Assembly: GCF_027105095.1 (NCBI RefSeq)
Contig: NZ_CP114278.1
Coordinates: 2,170,001 to 2,234,000, forward strand
Reading direction: 5' to 3'
Source of the DNA: Brevundimonas vesicularis
Lineage (GTDB): Bacteria; Pseudomonadota; Alphaproteobacteria; Caulobacterales; Caulobacteraceae
Length of the DNA: 64,000 bases
Shown here: in pieces, positions 37,744 through 48,972 of the stretch
How positions within the stretch are numbered: the stretch's first letter is position 1
Layout: every line of letters begins with the position of its first letter
Notes under the pieces: model-generated
What the model was told of the DNA's origin: nothing
What the model saw: only the letters and a program-made list of their open reading frames with translations
The model's database searches: none
Position numbers and translations under genes: made by a program

Positions 37744-38631
37744 TTACTGCCCGATCTGCAGGGTTCCCGATCCGACGACGGAGCGAGAAACCGATCCCGT
37801 GGCCGAGGCGACGCGGACGCTGCCCGATCCGGCGATCGCCACGTCCAGGTCGCGCGTCGCGCCGCCGTAGCGAACATCGCCCGAGCCGCCGATGGCGACC
37901 GACAGCTTGTCCATTCGGCCTTGCCGCACATTCACACCGCCCGACCCGCCGATGGACAGTTCGCTGCGTCCGCCGGCGCTGGCCACCTCGACATTGCCCG
38001 ATCCGCCGACAGCCGCCTTCAGGGCTCCGGTCGCTCCGGCAGAGATGGAGCCAGACCCGCCGACGCTGGCCTTCAGCGATCGAGACGTGCCCGCGCGGAT
38101 CGCGCCTGATCCGCCAAGGCCCAGTTCCACATCGCCGTCCACATTGGCCACGTTCCAGTTGCCACAACCGCCGTTGTCCAACTCGACAGATCGCGCGCCG
38201 CGTCCGACCGAGCCGAAGATCGCGCCGCTGGCGCTGACATCTACCGCGCGCGGCGTGCGCACGACGATCAAGGGCGCGTCTTCCAGGCGGATGCGGCCCA
38301 GGTCGCGCACCTCGACGGTCGCGCCCTGCCCCGGCTGGCCCGCATCGCTGCGGCCGGAGTTGCAGCCGCGAATGGCGCTGTTGCCGCCCCACATGCCGTT
38401 ACGGCGCAGGCCGCCGTCGATCTTCACGTCATTACCGTCGCGGCGAACCTGGATGGCCGGCAAGCGCGTCTGGCCTTGCGTGACCTCGACGCCGATATCC
38501 TGACGATCCTCGACGATGACCACCACGCGGGCGACGGCGTTGCGGATCTCGACCTCGGCGGCCGAAGCGGGCGCGGGGACGAACCCGGTCAGGGTGGCGA
38601 CGGCGGCGGCGGCGATCAGTGCGGTTTTCAT
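37744..38631 (-). CDS. GIN-domain (DUF2807) beta-helix protein, exported
   Basis: A 295-residue protein with a signal peptide (1-24). Residues 30-130 form a first domain, and residues ~140-295 are made of short near-repeats built around G-G-S-G-S/N/D (GGSGAI, GGSGSI, GGSGNV, GGSGGV, GGSGDV, AGSGSV), the pattern of the putative auto-transporter adhesin head GIN domain, which folds as a beta helix. Two Cys pairs (one near 93, one near 155) may form a disulfide. It has its own terminator and a strong palindrome upstream. The role is unknown; cell-surface or periplasmic. Confidence 0.82.
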   Translation of the reverse strand: MKTALIAAAAVATLTGFVPAPASAAEVEIRNAVARVVVIVEDRQDIGVEVTQGQTRLPAIQVRRDGNDVKIDGGLRRNGMWGGNSAIRGCNSGRSDAGQPGQGATVEVRDLGRIRLEDAPLIVVRTPRAVDVSASGAIFGSVGRGARSVELDNGGCGNWNVANVDGDVELGLGGSGAIRAGTSRSLKASVGGSGSISAGATGALKAAVGGSGNVEVASAGGRSELSIGGSGGVNVRQGRMDKLSVAIGGSGDVRYGGATRDLDVAIAGSGSVRVASATGSVSRSVVGSGTLQIGQ

Positions 38632-38691
38632 GAGCGGTGTTCCCTTCCCGAATGTGAGGAGAAGGTGCGCGCCGCCCGCGCCCAAGTCATT

Positions 38692-38719
38692 TTAACTCGA
38701 GGTCATGAACTCGAATTAA
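38692..38719. promoter_or_regulatory. 28-bp operator-like palindrome upstream of the GIN gene
   Basis: Arms TTAACTCGAG (38692-38701) and CTCGAATTAA (38710-38719) are inverted repeats with one mismatch around an eight-base centre; 24 of 28 positions are symmetric. It lies 61 bases ahead of the GIN-domain start and 11 bases past the cupin gene, an expected operator position. The binding protein is unknown. Confidence 0.55.
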
Positions 38720-38729
38720 CGCCCCGAGC

Positions 38730-39644
38730 CTATGACCTGGCGTTCAGCGCGCCCGCGCCGTCCGCCGCGCCGATCTCCGGCTCGAAGTCGCGCTCGAAGT
38801 TGGCGATCTTGCTTTTCATCGCGCCCGCCTTCTTCAGCGCCAGCGACGCGGCCCAGCGCGCCGCCAGCTCCGGCGTGGTCATGCCGTCGGTGAAGCGCGG
38901 CCGCCCGCCCCGGCTGCGGATCACCGCATTGGTGAACAGCGCGCCGTTGCGGAACCGCGACGGCCAGGTCTGGAAATCCATCGACAGGCTGACGCAGAAG
39001 CGGTCCAGATTCTCCACGCGGTGCGGCGCATACAGCGGCCAGGTCAGGGCGCGACCTGGCTCCAGATCCATCACCTGCGCATCCTGTTCGAACGCCAGCG
39101 CATAGGGCAGTTCCTCGGTCGTCTGACGCGCGACCACCTGTTCCATGTTTCGCTCGGGCAGATGCCCCTCGTCACCGGGATAGACGAACAGCCGCTTGCG
39201 ACCGCGCAGATGGAACAGCACCACGCCCGCCGCGTCGAAATGATAGGGCACCCGCGCCTTGGGCGACGACAGGATCAACTGCCCCGCGTTTCGCACCGCC
39301 CGCATCCCCGGATAGGTCGCCTGGATCGCCGCGAAATCCTTCATCGCCGCCGCCCACAGCTCGGGCCAGCCCGTTTCGACCCCGCGCAGATTGACCCAAA
39401 GCCGACCCTGTTTGATCGCCTCCAGCAGCTCCTCGCCTGACAGCCGCCCGCGCGCGCCGGTGCGCAAGGACACCTGCCCCTCCTCGTCGTAGTCATACAG
39501 GTTGATGTCGAACAGCTCGGCCGGATAGCGATCCAGCACGGCGGCCAGCGCCGCGTCCTCGGCGAATCCTTGCTCGATTAGGGTGTGGGCGTGGGTCTTG
39601 GCCTCGGCGATCGGGCCCGGATAGCGTGTGCGACGTTGGGTCAT
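38730..39644 (-). CDS. Cupin-8/JmjC-like putative Fe(II)/2-oxoglutarate oxygenase
   Basis: A 304-residue protein with a double-stranded beta-helix core. The metal triad can be read as H-F-D in VPYHFDAAGVVLFHLRGRKRLFVYP and the distal His in LEPGRALTWPLYAPHRVEN, and the Lys in RKRLFVYP is placed to bind 2-oxoglutarate. This fits JmjC/cupin-8 hydroxylases of proteins or small molecules. The ATG at 39644 was chosen because a GAGG site, overlapping the stop of the preceding gene, sits just ahead. The pair is probably translationally linked to the FemAB-like gene. Substrate unknown. Confidence 0.75.
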   Translation of the reverse strand: MTQRRTRYPGPIAEAKTHAHTLIEQGFAEDAALAAVLDRYPAELFDINLYDYDEEGQVSLRTGARGRLSGEELLEAIKQGRLWVNLRGVETGWPELWAAAMKDFAAIQATYPGMRAVRNAGQLILSSPKARVPYHFDAAGVVLFHLRGRKRLFVYPGDEGHLPERNMEQVVARQTTEELPYALAFEQDAQVMDLEPGRALTWPLYAPHRVENLDRFCVSLSMDFQTWPSRFRNGALFTNAVIRSRGGRPRFTDGMTTPELAARWAASLALKKAGAMKSKIANFERDFEPEIGAADGAGALNARS

Positions 39645-39654
39645 GCCGATATCC

Positions 39655-40815
39655 TCAAACGTGAGCAACGCGCGCCGGCGTCTTCTTCTTCGCAGACGCC
39701 TTCTGGACAGCCGACCGTGCGGCGACCGCCGCGCCCCTCAGCCGCGCGACCGGCGTCGCCTCGCAAGCTTCGATCGTGGCCCAGCGCCGACGCAGGGACG
39801 CCCGCACCGCCTCGCCGCGTCCGCCCGCCCTGTTCAGCGCCGCGACCGTGATGTCGCCCAGCGCCTGGGTCACGCCCGGCTGCATCACCACGGCTTCGCG
39901 CACCGTTTGGCGGGCGTTGACGAAGTATTTCTTGTAGGTCTCGCCCTCGAAGCCGAAGTCGAACACCCGGAAGCCCTCGGCCGCCGCCAGCCGCATCGTG
40001 TCCATACTCAGCAGGATGCCCGGCGAGCACCGCGCCAGCGTCGGCTCATAGGCCGGGAACCAGAAATGGTAATGCCGCCCGGCGTGCAGCGAGAACTCGA
40101 TCGCCACAAGCTTTTCGCCCGCATGCATCGCCGCCATCGAGGCGCCAAAGTCTTCTCGCGGTTCGTTCATCAGCGCGTGGAGCAGATCCCGCGTCCAGCC
40201 GCAGGCGAAGATGTCATGCAGCCCCGAGCGACGATACTGCGCCGCCTTCAGCGCGATCAAATGATCCAGCAGCACCGGATCTCTGAGACCCCGCTCCGCC
40301 CGGATCGGCCCCAGTTCGGCCTCCAGGCTGCGGCGCGCCCGCTCCTTGTCCTTGAAGTATTTGCCGAAGGTCTTGCGTCGCTCGGCGTACCAGTCGTCAT
40401 AGCCCGTCTTGGGCATGGCTACCTGCACGGTCTCACGCGCCTGGCCTGTTTCGCCCGCGCCGATCCACCCAGGCACGTTCAGCCGCTTGGCTTTCAACAG
40501 CCGCGCCACCTCTTCCAGCGTGATCGTCTCGCCCGCCGGGGCGATGACGCCGTGATAGTCGTTCATGGGCGCGCCCAGTGGCTGCACCGCCCCGCCGCGT
40601 CGCTGATGCGGGAAGAAGCCGACGATCTCACCGTCCCGTCGGAACAAGGCGATCGCCGCGCCGGGGCAGGCACGCGAAGCGATCTCGGCATAGTCCCAGC
40701 GGAAATAGGGGCTGGCCAGATTGGGATTGCCAGCCGTCCACGTACGCCACAGGGCGACGGCGGTAGCATCCATCGCCGCCGCGTCCATGATCTCGACCTG
40801 CAGCATTCCGGCCAT
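39655..40815 (-). CDS. FemAB/CelD-like GNAT acyltransferase
   Basis: A 386-residue protein of the double-GNAT type (BioF2-like/Acetyltransf_6). The N-terminal half contains SPYFRWDYAEIASRACPGAAIALFRRDGEIVGFFPHQ and the C-terminal half contains KLVAIEFSLHAGRHYHFWFPAYEPTLARCSPGILLSMDTMRLAAAEGFRVFDFGFEGETYKKYF, which is the conserved core of the CelD/BcsL acyltransferases involved in envelope polysaccharide or peptidoglycan-linked transfer. The ATG at 40815 has an AAGAGG site. In-frame ATGs further up (to 40884) lack one. The 3' end is Ala/Lys/Arg-rich. Confidence 0.8.
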   Translation of the reverse strand: MAGMLQVEIMDAAAMDATAVALWRTWTAGNPNLASPYFRWDYAEIASRACPGAAIALFRRDGEIVGFFPHQRRGGAVQPLGAPMNDYHGVIAPAGETITLEEVARLLKAKRLNVPGWIGAGETGQARETVQVAMPKTGYDDWYAERRKTFGKYFKDKERARRSLEAELGPIRAERGLRDPVLLDHLIALKAAQYRRSGLHDIFACGWTRDLLHALMNEPREDFGASMAAMHAGEKLVAIEFSLHAGRHYHFWFPAYEPTLARCSPGILLSMDTMRLAAAEGFRVFDFGFEGETYKKYFVNARQTVREAVVMQPGVTQALGDITVAALNRAGGRGEAVRASLRRRWATIEACEATPVARLRGAAVAARSAVQKASAKKKTPARVAHV

Positions 40816-40888
40816 ACGCATCCTCTTAGGGCCCTGCGCAGCAAGGTCCATTCCAGACTGCACACTGCCCCATGCGCGTTTCATCAGG

Positions 40889-40907
40889 GTTCACCGGCAT
40901 GGTGAAC
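40889..40907. promoter_or_regulatory. Inverted repeat between divergent genes
   Basis: A perfect 7-bp inverted repeat GTTCACC-ggcat-GGTGAAC lies between the FemAB-like gene and the small acidic protein gene, which are divergent. It has the size of an operator half-site pair. No regulator is adjacent. Confidence 0.4.
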
Positions 40908-40964
40908 GCGCGTTGACGGAGCCGCGGTCGCCCTGGCGCGTTTGACTGACCCAAGGAGAAGACC

Positions 40965-41126
40965 ATGACCGATCAACGCCCTGACAGCAAAGCCGTCGAG
41001 AACGAGAACTTGCGGCCGGACGCCGAAGGCCAGCCGCCGCGCCCCGCGACCGAACCGAAGGGTTCAAAGGACTCGTCCAACTCCGGCGAGACCGAAACCG
41101 ACCCCGCGACCGGCGAACCCAGCTGA
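40965..41126 (+). CDS. Small acidic disordered protein (53 aa)
   Basis: A 53-codon ORF with an excellent ribosome site (AAGGAGA, eight bases before ATG). The product is hydrophilic, rich in Asp, Glu, Pro, Ser and Thr (MTDQRPDSKAVENENLRPDA...TETDPATGEPS), with no aromatic residue, no Cys and no membrane segment, so it is probably unfolded in isolation. Such small proteins occur as stress-associated proteins, but no family is recognised. It is followed 39 bases on by the L,D-transpeptidase gene on the same strand. Confidence 0.65.
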   Translation: MTDQRPDSKAVENENLRPDAEGQPPRPATEPKGSKDSSNSGETETDPATGEPS

Positions 41127-41165
41127 ACAACCGACCGCCTGCACTCACCGCCTCGAAAGTCTCTT

Positions 41166-42242
41166 ATGAACCGTCCCGCCTACCTCGCCGCACTCGCTGT
41201 TCTGTCTTTGGGCGCCTGCTCGCCAAAGGAGGAGAATAAGGCCGCACCCCCAGCGCAGACGGCCGAGACTGCCCAGACGGCGCAAGTGGGCCAGACGGGG
41301 CCGCTATCTCGAGACGCCATCGAAAACACCGCCTATGCGCCGCCGCCGGCCGCACAAGAGGGCCAGCCCGCCACCCCGAATGCCGCCCAGCAGCAGCCGC
41401 AGCCCGCCCTTATCCGCGCGCAGGTTCTTCTTGAGCGTGCCCGCTTCTCGCCCGGCGCGATCGACGGCCTGGTGGGGTCGAACATGCGCCAAGCGATCTC
41501 CGCGTTTCAGGAGGCCAACGGCATGACGGTGAACGGGGAGCTGAACGCTGACGTGATGGGAAGACTGCGCGCCGCCGCCGGACCGGGCGCGGTGACCACC
41601 ACCTACACCATCACCCAGCAGGACATCGCCGGACCCTATCTCGGCGTCGTCCCCACGGAGTTGGAGGCTCAAGGTCAGGCGGCCCACATGGGCTACGCCA
41701 ATATCGTCGAGGCCTTGGCCGAGCGGTTCCACGTCACCGAGGCCTTGCTGCGCGCCATGAACCCCGGCGCCGACTTCAACCGCGTGGGCCAGGGCCTGCT
41801 TGTCCCCGCCGTCAACAGCGCGCCACTGCCCGCCGACGTGGACCACATCGACGTCGACAAGAGCGAAGGCTCGGTGAAGGCGTTCGACGCCGACGGCAAG
41901 CTGATCGCCTACTTCCCCGCCACCATCGGCAGCGGCGACAACCCGACACCGACCGGCACGGTCAAGGTCAACGGCGTGGCGCGAAACCCGGACTACACCT
42001 ACGACCCGTCGAAACTCAGCTATGGCGATGGCAAGAAGAAGGTCGTTGTGAAACCCGGTCCGAACAATCCGGTCGGTGTCGTCTGGATCGATCTGAACAA
42101 GCCCAGCTACGGCATCCACGGCACGCCGGACCCTCATCTGGTCGGCAAGACGGCCTCGCACGGCTGTGTGCGCCTGACCAACTGGGACGCCTGGATGCTG
42201 GCCGACAAGGTCAAGCCAGGCGTCACCGTCCGCTTTATCTAG
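41166..42242 (+). CDS. L,D-transpeptidase (YkuD) lipoprotein with peptidoglycan-binding domain
   Basis: A 358-residue lipoprotein. The lipobox L-S-L-G-A-C puts the lipidated Cys at 19. A proline/alanine/glutamine-rich spacer leads to a peptidoglycan-binding domain (about 80-135, LERARFSPGAIDGLVGSNMRQAISAFQEANGM), a LysM-like stretch, and the YkuD catalytic domain (about 225-358) with the S-H-G-C-V-R-L motif, nucleophile Cys334, and the His of YGIHGT. Such enzymes form 3-3 cross-links or attach proteins to peptidoglycan. Its last four bases overlap the convergent esterase gene. Confidence 0.92.
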   Translation: MNRPAYLAALAVLSLGACSPKEENKAAPPAQTAETAQTAQVGQTGPLSRDAIENTAYAPPPAAQEGQPATPNAAQQQPQPALIRAQVLLERARFSPGAIDGLVGSNMRQAISAFQEANGMTVNGELNADVMGRLRAAAGPGAVTTTYTITQQDIAGPYLGVVPTELEAQGQAAHMGYANIVEALAERFHVTEALLRAMNPGADFNRVGQGLLVPAVNSAPLPADVDHIDVDKSEGSVKAFDADGKLIAYFPATIGSGDNPTPTGTVKVNGVARNPDYTYDPSKLSYGDGKKKVVVKPGPNNPVGVVWIDLNKPSYGIHGTPDPHLVGKTASHGCVRLTNWDAWMLADKVKPGVTVRFI

Positions 42243-43834
42243 TGGACGGCGCCGAACGGCGTCCCGTCCCAGAAGTCGCAATGGTGGCGTTCGAAGAATC
42301 CGTCGTCCATGACATCGCCTTGTGGCTTGAACACGCGCACCGGCCCCGCACCCTCGACGCGGGGCCATTCGGCGGCGAAGGCCGAACGGCCGAACGTGGC
42401 CCACAGCCTCTGCATCCGTTCCGACAGCGCCTTCTGTTCAGGCGTGAACCGCTTGGGATCAGCAAACACCCAGCGCGTTCCGAACACATAGGCCAGTTCA
42501 CTGGCGTGATAGGCGCCCAGGTCCAGACCGACGATCCAGTCTGGCAGCACGAACGGCGCCCCGCGATCGGCGAACTCATAGCCCCACACCGGCACATACT
42601 GGGCCAAAACGCGTCGCAAGGCCTGTGACGGACAGGCGAACCTCTGGTCCGTGAAGTTCGCAGCGATGGCATAGGCGGGCCCGTCCTCACCCACCGGATA
42701 GCGCGCCAGCACCCGCTCGCCCTGATCGCCGTACATCCAGATCGTCTCCTTCTGATAGCGATCCATATCCTGCACCTCGTTGGCGAACAGCCGCCCCTCA
42801 TCGAGGTTCGTCCCGACGAGGACGGGCACGCGCGTGAACCGCCCCTCGCGGATCGCGACAGCCGGACTTTCCAGCACAGTGGCGTCGGTGTGCACCGGCC
42901 CCCACGATCCCGGCCCGTTGATGCCCGCTCTCAATGACGCCGCCCGCGACAGCCGCCAGGCCGGAAGCGCCTTCAGGCACGCGATCTGATCCTGGCCGGT
43001 GCAGCCCAGCCTTTCAGCGAACATCGGCCCCGACTGGGCCGCGTCCTGCGCACTGACCAGGGACGACGGCTCAAGACATCCGCCGCTCTGCATGATGACC
43101 CGCTGATACAGCCCTTGCGACTGCGGCGACGCCATCAGGTAACAGGCCGTCCATGCGCCCGCGCTCTCGGCGAACAGGGTAACGTCGCCTGGATCGCCGC
43201 CAAAGGCCGCAATGTTCCGATGCACCCACTTCAGCGCGGCCTGCTGATCCATCAGGCCGAAGTTTCCCCCAAAGCCTTCGCCGGTCGCCTGAAACCCCGG
43301 ATGCGCCAGCCAGCCCAGCGCGCCGAGCCGATAATTCATCGTCACGACCACCCGCCCCTGCTCGCGCGCCAGTTTCGACGGGTCGTAGTTGGCGCCCGCC
43401 CCCACGGTGAAGGCACCGCCCGGAATATAGACCATCACCGGCCGCGCCTCGGCCGCGTCTCCGCCCGGCGCATAGATGTTCAGATACAGACAGTCCTCGG
43501 ACCCGACGACGATCCCGCCGCCGCCACCCAAGATTGAGCGTCGCCCGATCGCCTGGGTGCAGTCCGAACCGATCCGCGTCGCATCCCGCACGCCCTGCCA
43601 GGCCTGAACCGGCTGCGGCGCGCGCCAGCGCAGATCGCCGACGGGCGGCGCCGCGAACGGCACGCCGAGGAACGCTCGCGTCCCCGCCCCATCGACGCCG
43701 CGAACCGTCCCGGATTCGGTCATCGCCAACACCGGCTCGGCGTCCTTGGCGAACCGGACCTGATCGACCTTGCCGGGATGGGTGGCGCAGGCCGACAGGG
43801 CGACAAGGCACGCAAGCAACGAGATCAGACGCAT
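42239..43834 (-). CDS. Carboxylesterase type B, lipoprotein
   Basis: A 531-residue alpha/beta hydrolase. The first 16 residues end in L-S-A-C, a lipobox (Cys16). Signatures are FLGVPFAAPPVGDLRWRAP, SEDCLYLNIYAP, the oxyanion region IPGGAF, and the nucleophile elbow F-A-E-S-A-G-A with Ser224, where the usual Gly before Glu is Ala. Acidic and His members are likely in GTNLDEGRLF and AYHASELAYVFGT. Expected to hydrolyse carboxylic esters in the periplasm or at the outer membrane. The ATG at 43834 was preferred because it gives the export signal. The longer frame crosses repeated intergenic DNA. Confidence 0.9.
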   Translation of the reverse strand: MRLISLLACLVALSACATHPGKVDQVRFAKDAEPVLAMTESGTVRGVDGAGTRAFLGVPFAAPPVGDLRWRAPQPVQAWQGVRDATRIGSDCTQAIGRRSILGGGGGIVVGSEDCLYLNIYAPGGDAAEARPVMVYIPGGAFTVGAGANYDPSKLAREQGRVVVTMNYRLGALGWLAHPGFQATGEGFGGNFGLMDQQAALKWVHRNIAAFGGDPGDVTLFAESAGAWTACYLMASPQSQGLYQRVIMQSGGCLEPSSLVSAQDAAQSGPMFAERLGCTGQDQIACLKALPAWRLSRAASLRAGINGPGSWGPVHTDATVLESPAVAIREGRFTRVPVLVGTNLDEGRLFANEVQDMDRYQKETIWMYGDQGERVLARYPVGEDGPAYAIAANFTDQRFACPSQALRRVLAQYVPVWGYEFADRGAPFVLPDWIVGLDLGAYHASELAYVFGTRWVFADPKRFTPEQKALSERMQRLWATFGRSAFAAEWPRVEGAGPVRVFKPQGDVMDDGFFERHHCDFWDGTPFGAVH

Positions 43835-44034
43835 CGTGAACCTTGGCTGTTGGGCAGACGATCCTAACGCCTGAACGCGGGCGACGTTTCCTGTCTTCCG
43901 CCTCATCTCCGTCATCCTCGGGCTTGACCCGAGGATCGGATGTTGATGGGTGTTGCGCCACCGTTGAGGCAATACGGCACAATGCTCGATCCTCGGGTCA
44001 AGCCCGAGGATGACGGGGATGATCAGGACAGAGC
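43835..44034. repeat. Intergenic region with a pair of inverted 30-bp repeats (REP-like)
   Basis: Between the esterase and tuf, a 30-base unit at 43909-43938 recurs perfectly in inverted orientation at 43987-44016. Each copy has an inner palindrome (CCTCGGG-cttga-CCCGAGG). The two face each other across 48 bases, as in bacterial REP/BIME elements. Similar units are common between genes in alphaproteobacteria. The remainder of this interval shows no gene. Confidence 0.75.
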
Positions 44035-44065
44035 AAAACGGCCCCCGGATTGCTCCGGGGGCCGT
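44035..44065 (-). terminator. Terminator of the str operon (after tuf)
   Basis: A perfect 12-bp stem (44038-44049 with 44054-44065) with a TTGC loop is followed on the minus strand by four T. It lies 70 bases past the tuf stop. A separate nine-base hairpin without T-run (44096-44116) lies between. Confidence 0.85.
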
Positions 44066-44135
44066 TCTGTTACGCGACTCTGTCTTTCGGCCTATGCGCG
44101 CCTCGCGGAGGCGCGCGACTTGAGGCCGTTTTAGC

Positions 44136-45326
<1,191 letters not shown>

Positions 45327-45435
45327 TTTCTAGCTCCTAAGGTCCCCGAACCGGGGTTCCTGCAGTTTGGGGGTTAAGGACGCCCGATCCTTACGGTCCG
45401 GGCGCATATAGGCGGGCTTTCCGAAAAGGGAAAGC

Positions 45436-47514
<2,079 letters not shown>

Positions 47515-47660
47515 GGAAACGTGCCTTGAAAGTTTTCAGGACGCTAAAGGGCGCCCACGGAAGGATGTCGGTGTTCGGATAAGCGAGTGCGGGCGATTTA
47601 GCTCAAACCGCCCGCACCGGAAACCCTTAGATAGTCAGCGCAGATGACGCTTTGAAGGCG

Positions 47661-48134
47661 TTACCAGCGATAGTGGCTGAAGGCGCGGTTGGCTTCGGCC
47701 ATCTTGTGGGTGTCTTCGCGCTTCTTGACCGCGGTGCCGCGGTTGTTCGAAGCGTCCAGCAGTTCGGCGGCCAGTTTCTCGGTCATGGTGTTCTCGCCAC
47801 GCTTGCGCGCAGCGTTCACCAGCCAGCGGATGGCCAGGGCGCGACGACGGTCCGGACGGACTTCGACGGGCACCTGATAGGTGGCGCCGCCGACGCGACG
47901 CGAGCGCACTTCGACCGACGGTGAGACGTTTTCCAGGGCGGCGTGGAAGGTCGCGACCGGCTCCTGGTCCTTCTTCTTCTCGGCCAGGATGTCGAAGGCG
48001 CCATAGACGATGTTCTCGGCGACGGCCTTCTTACCTTCGTACATGACGTAGTTCATGAACTTGGTGACGACCAGGTCCCCGAACTTGGGATCCGGCAGAA
48101 CTTCACGTTTCTGGGCGCGGTGACGACGCGACAT
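47661..48134 (-). CDS. rpsG: 30S ribosomal protein S7
   Basis: A 157-residue primary binding protein of the small-subunit head and E site. [36 protein letters not shown] and [37 protein letters not shown] are diagnostic. In E. coli S7 represses the str operon at the rpsL-rpsG gap. The 81-base gap here could do the same, which is not shown. Confidence 0.98.
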   Translation of the reverse strand: MSRRHRAQKREVLPDPKFGDLVVTKFMNYVMYEGKKAVAENIVYGAFDILAEKKKDQEPVATFHAALENVSPSVEVRSRRVGGATYQVPVEVRPDRRRALAIRWLVNAARKRGENTMTEKLAAELLDASNNRGTAVKKREDTHKMAEANRAFSHYRW

Positions 48135-48215
48135 GGGGTATTCCTTGCAGTGCCCGACCAGCGCCGGGAAGATCTCGAAAAGGCCTCCGGGCGCGACGGC
48201 CCGGAGAAGAATGGC

Positions 48216-48590
48216 TTACTTCGGACGCTTGGCGCCGTAATGCGAACGACGCTGCTTACGGTCCTTGACGCCTTGGGTATCCAGAACGCCGCGCAGGATG
48301 TGGTAGCGAACGCCGGGCAAGTCCTTCACGCGGCCGCCGCGGATCAGAACAACCGAGTGTTCTTGCAGGTTGTGGCCTTCGCCGGGGATGTAGCACACGG
48401 CTTCGTAGCCGTTCTTGGCCAGACGGACCTTGGCGACCTTACGCAGAGCCGAGTTCGGCTTCTTCGGGGTCGTGGTGTAAACGCGGGTGCAGACGCCGCG
48501 ACGCTGGGGCGAACCCTCCAGAGCCGGCACCTTGTTGCGGGTGGGCTTGGGCTTGCGCGGCTTGCGGATCAGCTGATTGATCGTAGGCAT
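48216..48590 (-). CDS. rpsL: 30S ribosomal protein S12
   Basis: A 124-residue decoding-centre protein. [26 protein letters not shown] starts it. The two loops at the A site carry the sensitive-type lysines ([13 protein letters not shown] and [13 protein letters not shown]), and the end is [13 protein letters not shown]. The ATG at 48590 matches all homologues. A longer frame upstream is leader RNA. First gene of the str operon. Confidence 0.98.
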   Translation of the reverse strand: MPTINQLIRKPRKPKPTRNKVPALEGSPQRRGVCTRVYTTTPKKPNSALRKVAKVRLAKNGYEAVCYIPGEGHNLQEHSVVLIRGGRVKDLPGVRYHILRGVLDTQGVKDRKQRRSHYGAKRPK

Positions 48591-48819
48591 TCGAAACTCG
48601 TCTCGACTTCTGATGGAGGCGTGTGTCTTTCGACCGAAGCGCCTCTCGCCTTCTTGTGAACGGGGGGACCATCCCCTCGCCCGGGTGTCATCGAGACTGA
48701 GCGCGCGACCACCCAAACAGAAAAGCCGGAACGCGCGCTTTGGGCGTTCCGGCGGGCACAGCCCGTCCGTTGGATTGTCACGATCTCAGCGACCGGCGAA
48801 CCGGCCACGCCTCGAAAGT
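48591..48819 (-). promoter_or_regulatory. Long leader of the str operon
   Basis: About 230 bases between the predicted transcription start and rpsL hold no convincing gene. They include a strong terminator-like hairpin (48721-48753, listed separately), a GAGGCG/CGCCTC pairing near 48625-48655, and GC-rich repeats. The length and structure point to regulation in the leader. Confidence 0.5.
48721..48753 (-). terminator. Terminator-like hairpin in the rpsL leader
   Basis: A perfect 10-bp stem (48725-48734 with 48744-48753) with a nine-base loop is followed on the minus strand by TTTTCTGTTT. It lies 130 bases upstream of rpsL but downstream of the likely promoter at 48826-48854, so it can attenuate the str operon. 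Alternatively it only stops read-through from rpoC. Confidence 0.65.
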
Positions 48820-48825
48820 GGGCGG

Positions 48826-48854
48826 CTTCTACGCCCGATGGGCGCGAAGGTCAA
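48826..48854 (-). promoter_or_regulatory. Promoter of the str operon (rpsL-rpsG-fusA-tuf)
   Basis: On the minus strand TTGACC (48854-48849) and TAGAAG (48831-48826) are separated by exactly 17 bases. This is the best-formed promoter in the interval between rpsL and the TonB-like gene. Transcription should begin near 48819. Confidence 0.7.
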
Positions 48855-48972
48855 GGCGGCGCTAATCTTCAAAGTGGAAACCAGCGCTGCGTCCCTCACA
48901 GTCAGTTCGCCCTCCGCCCGAAAGCGGCCATGCTTCTAGCACAGCTTGCATAGGGTCAAGGGGGACGACGCA

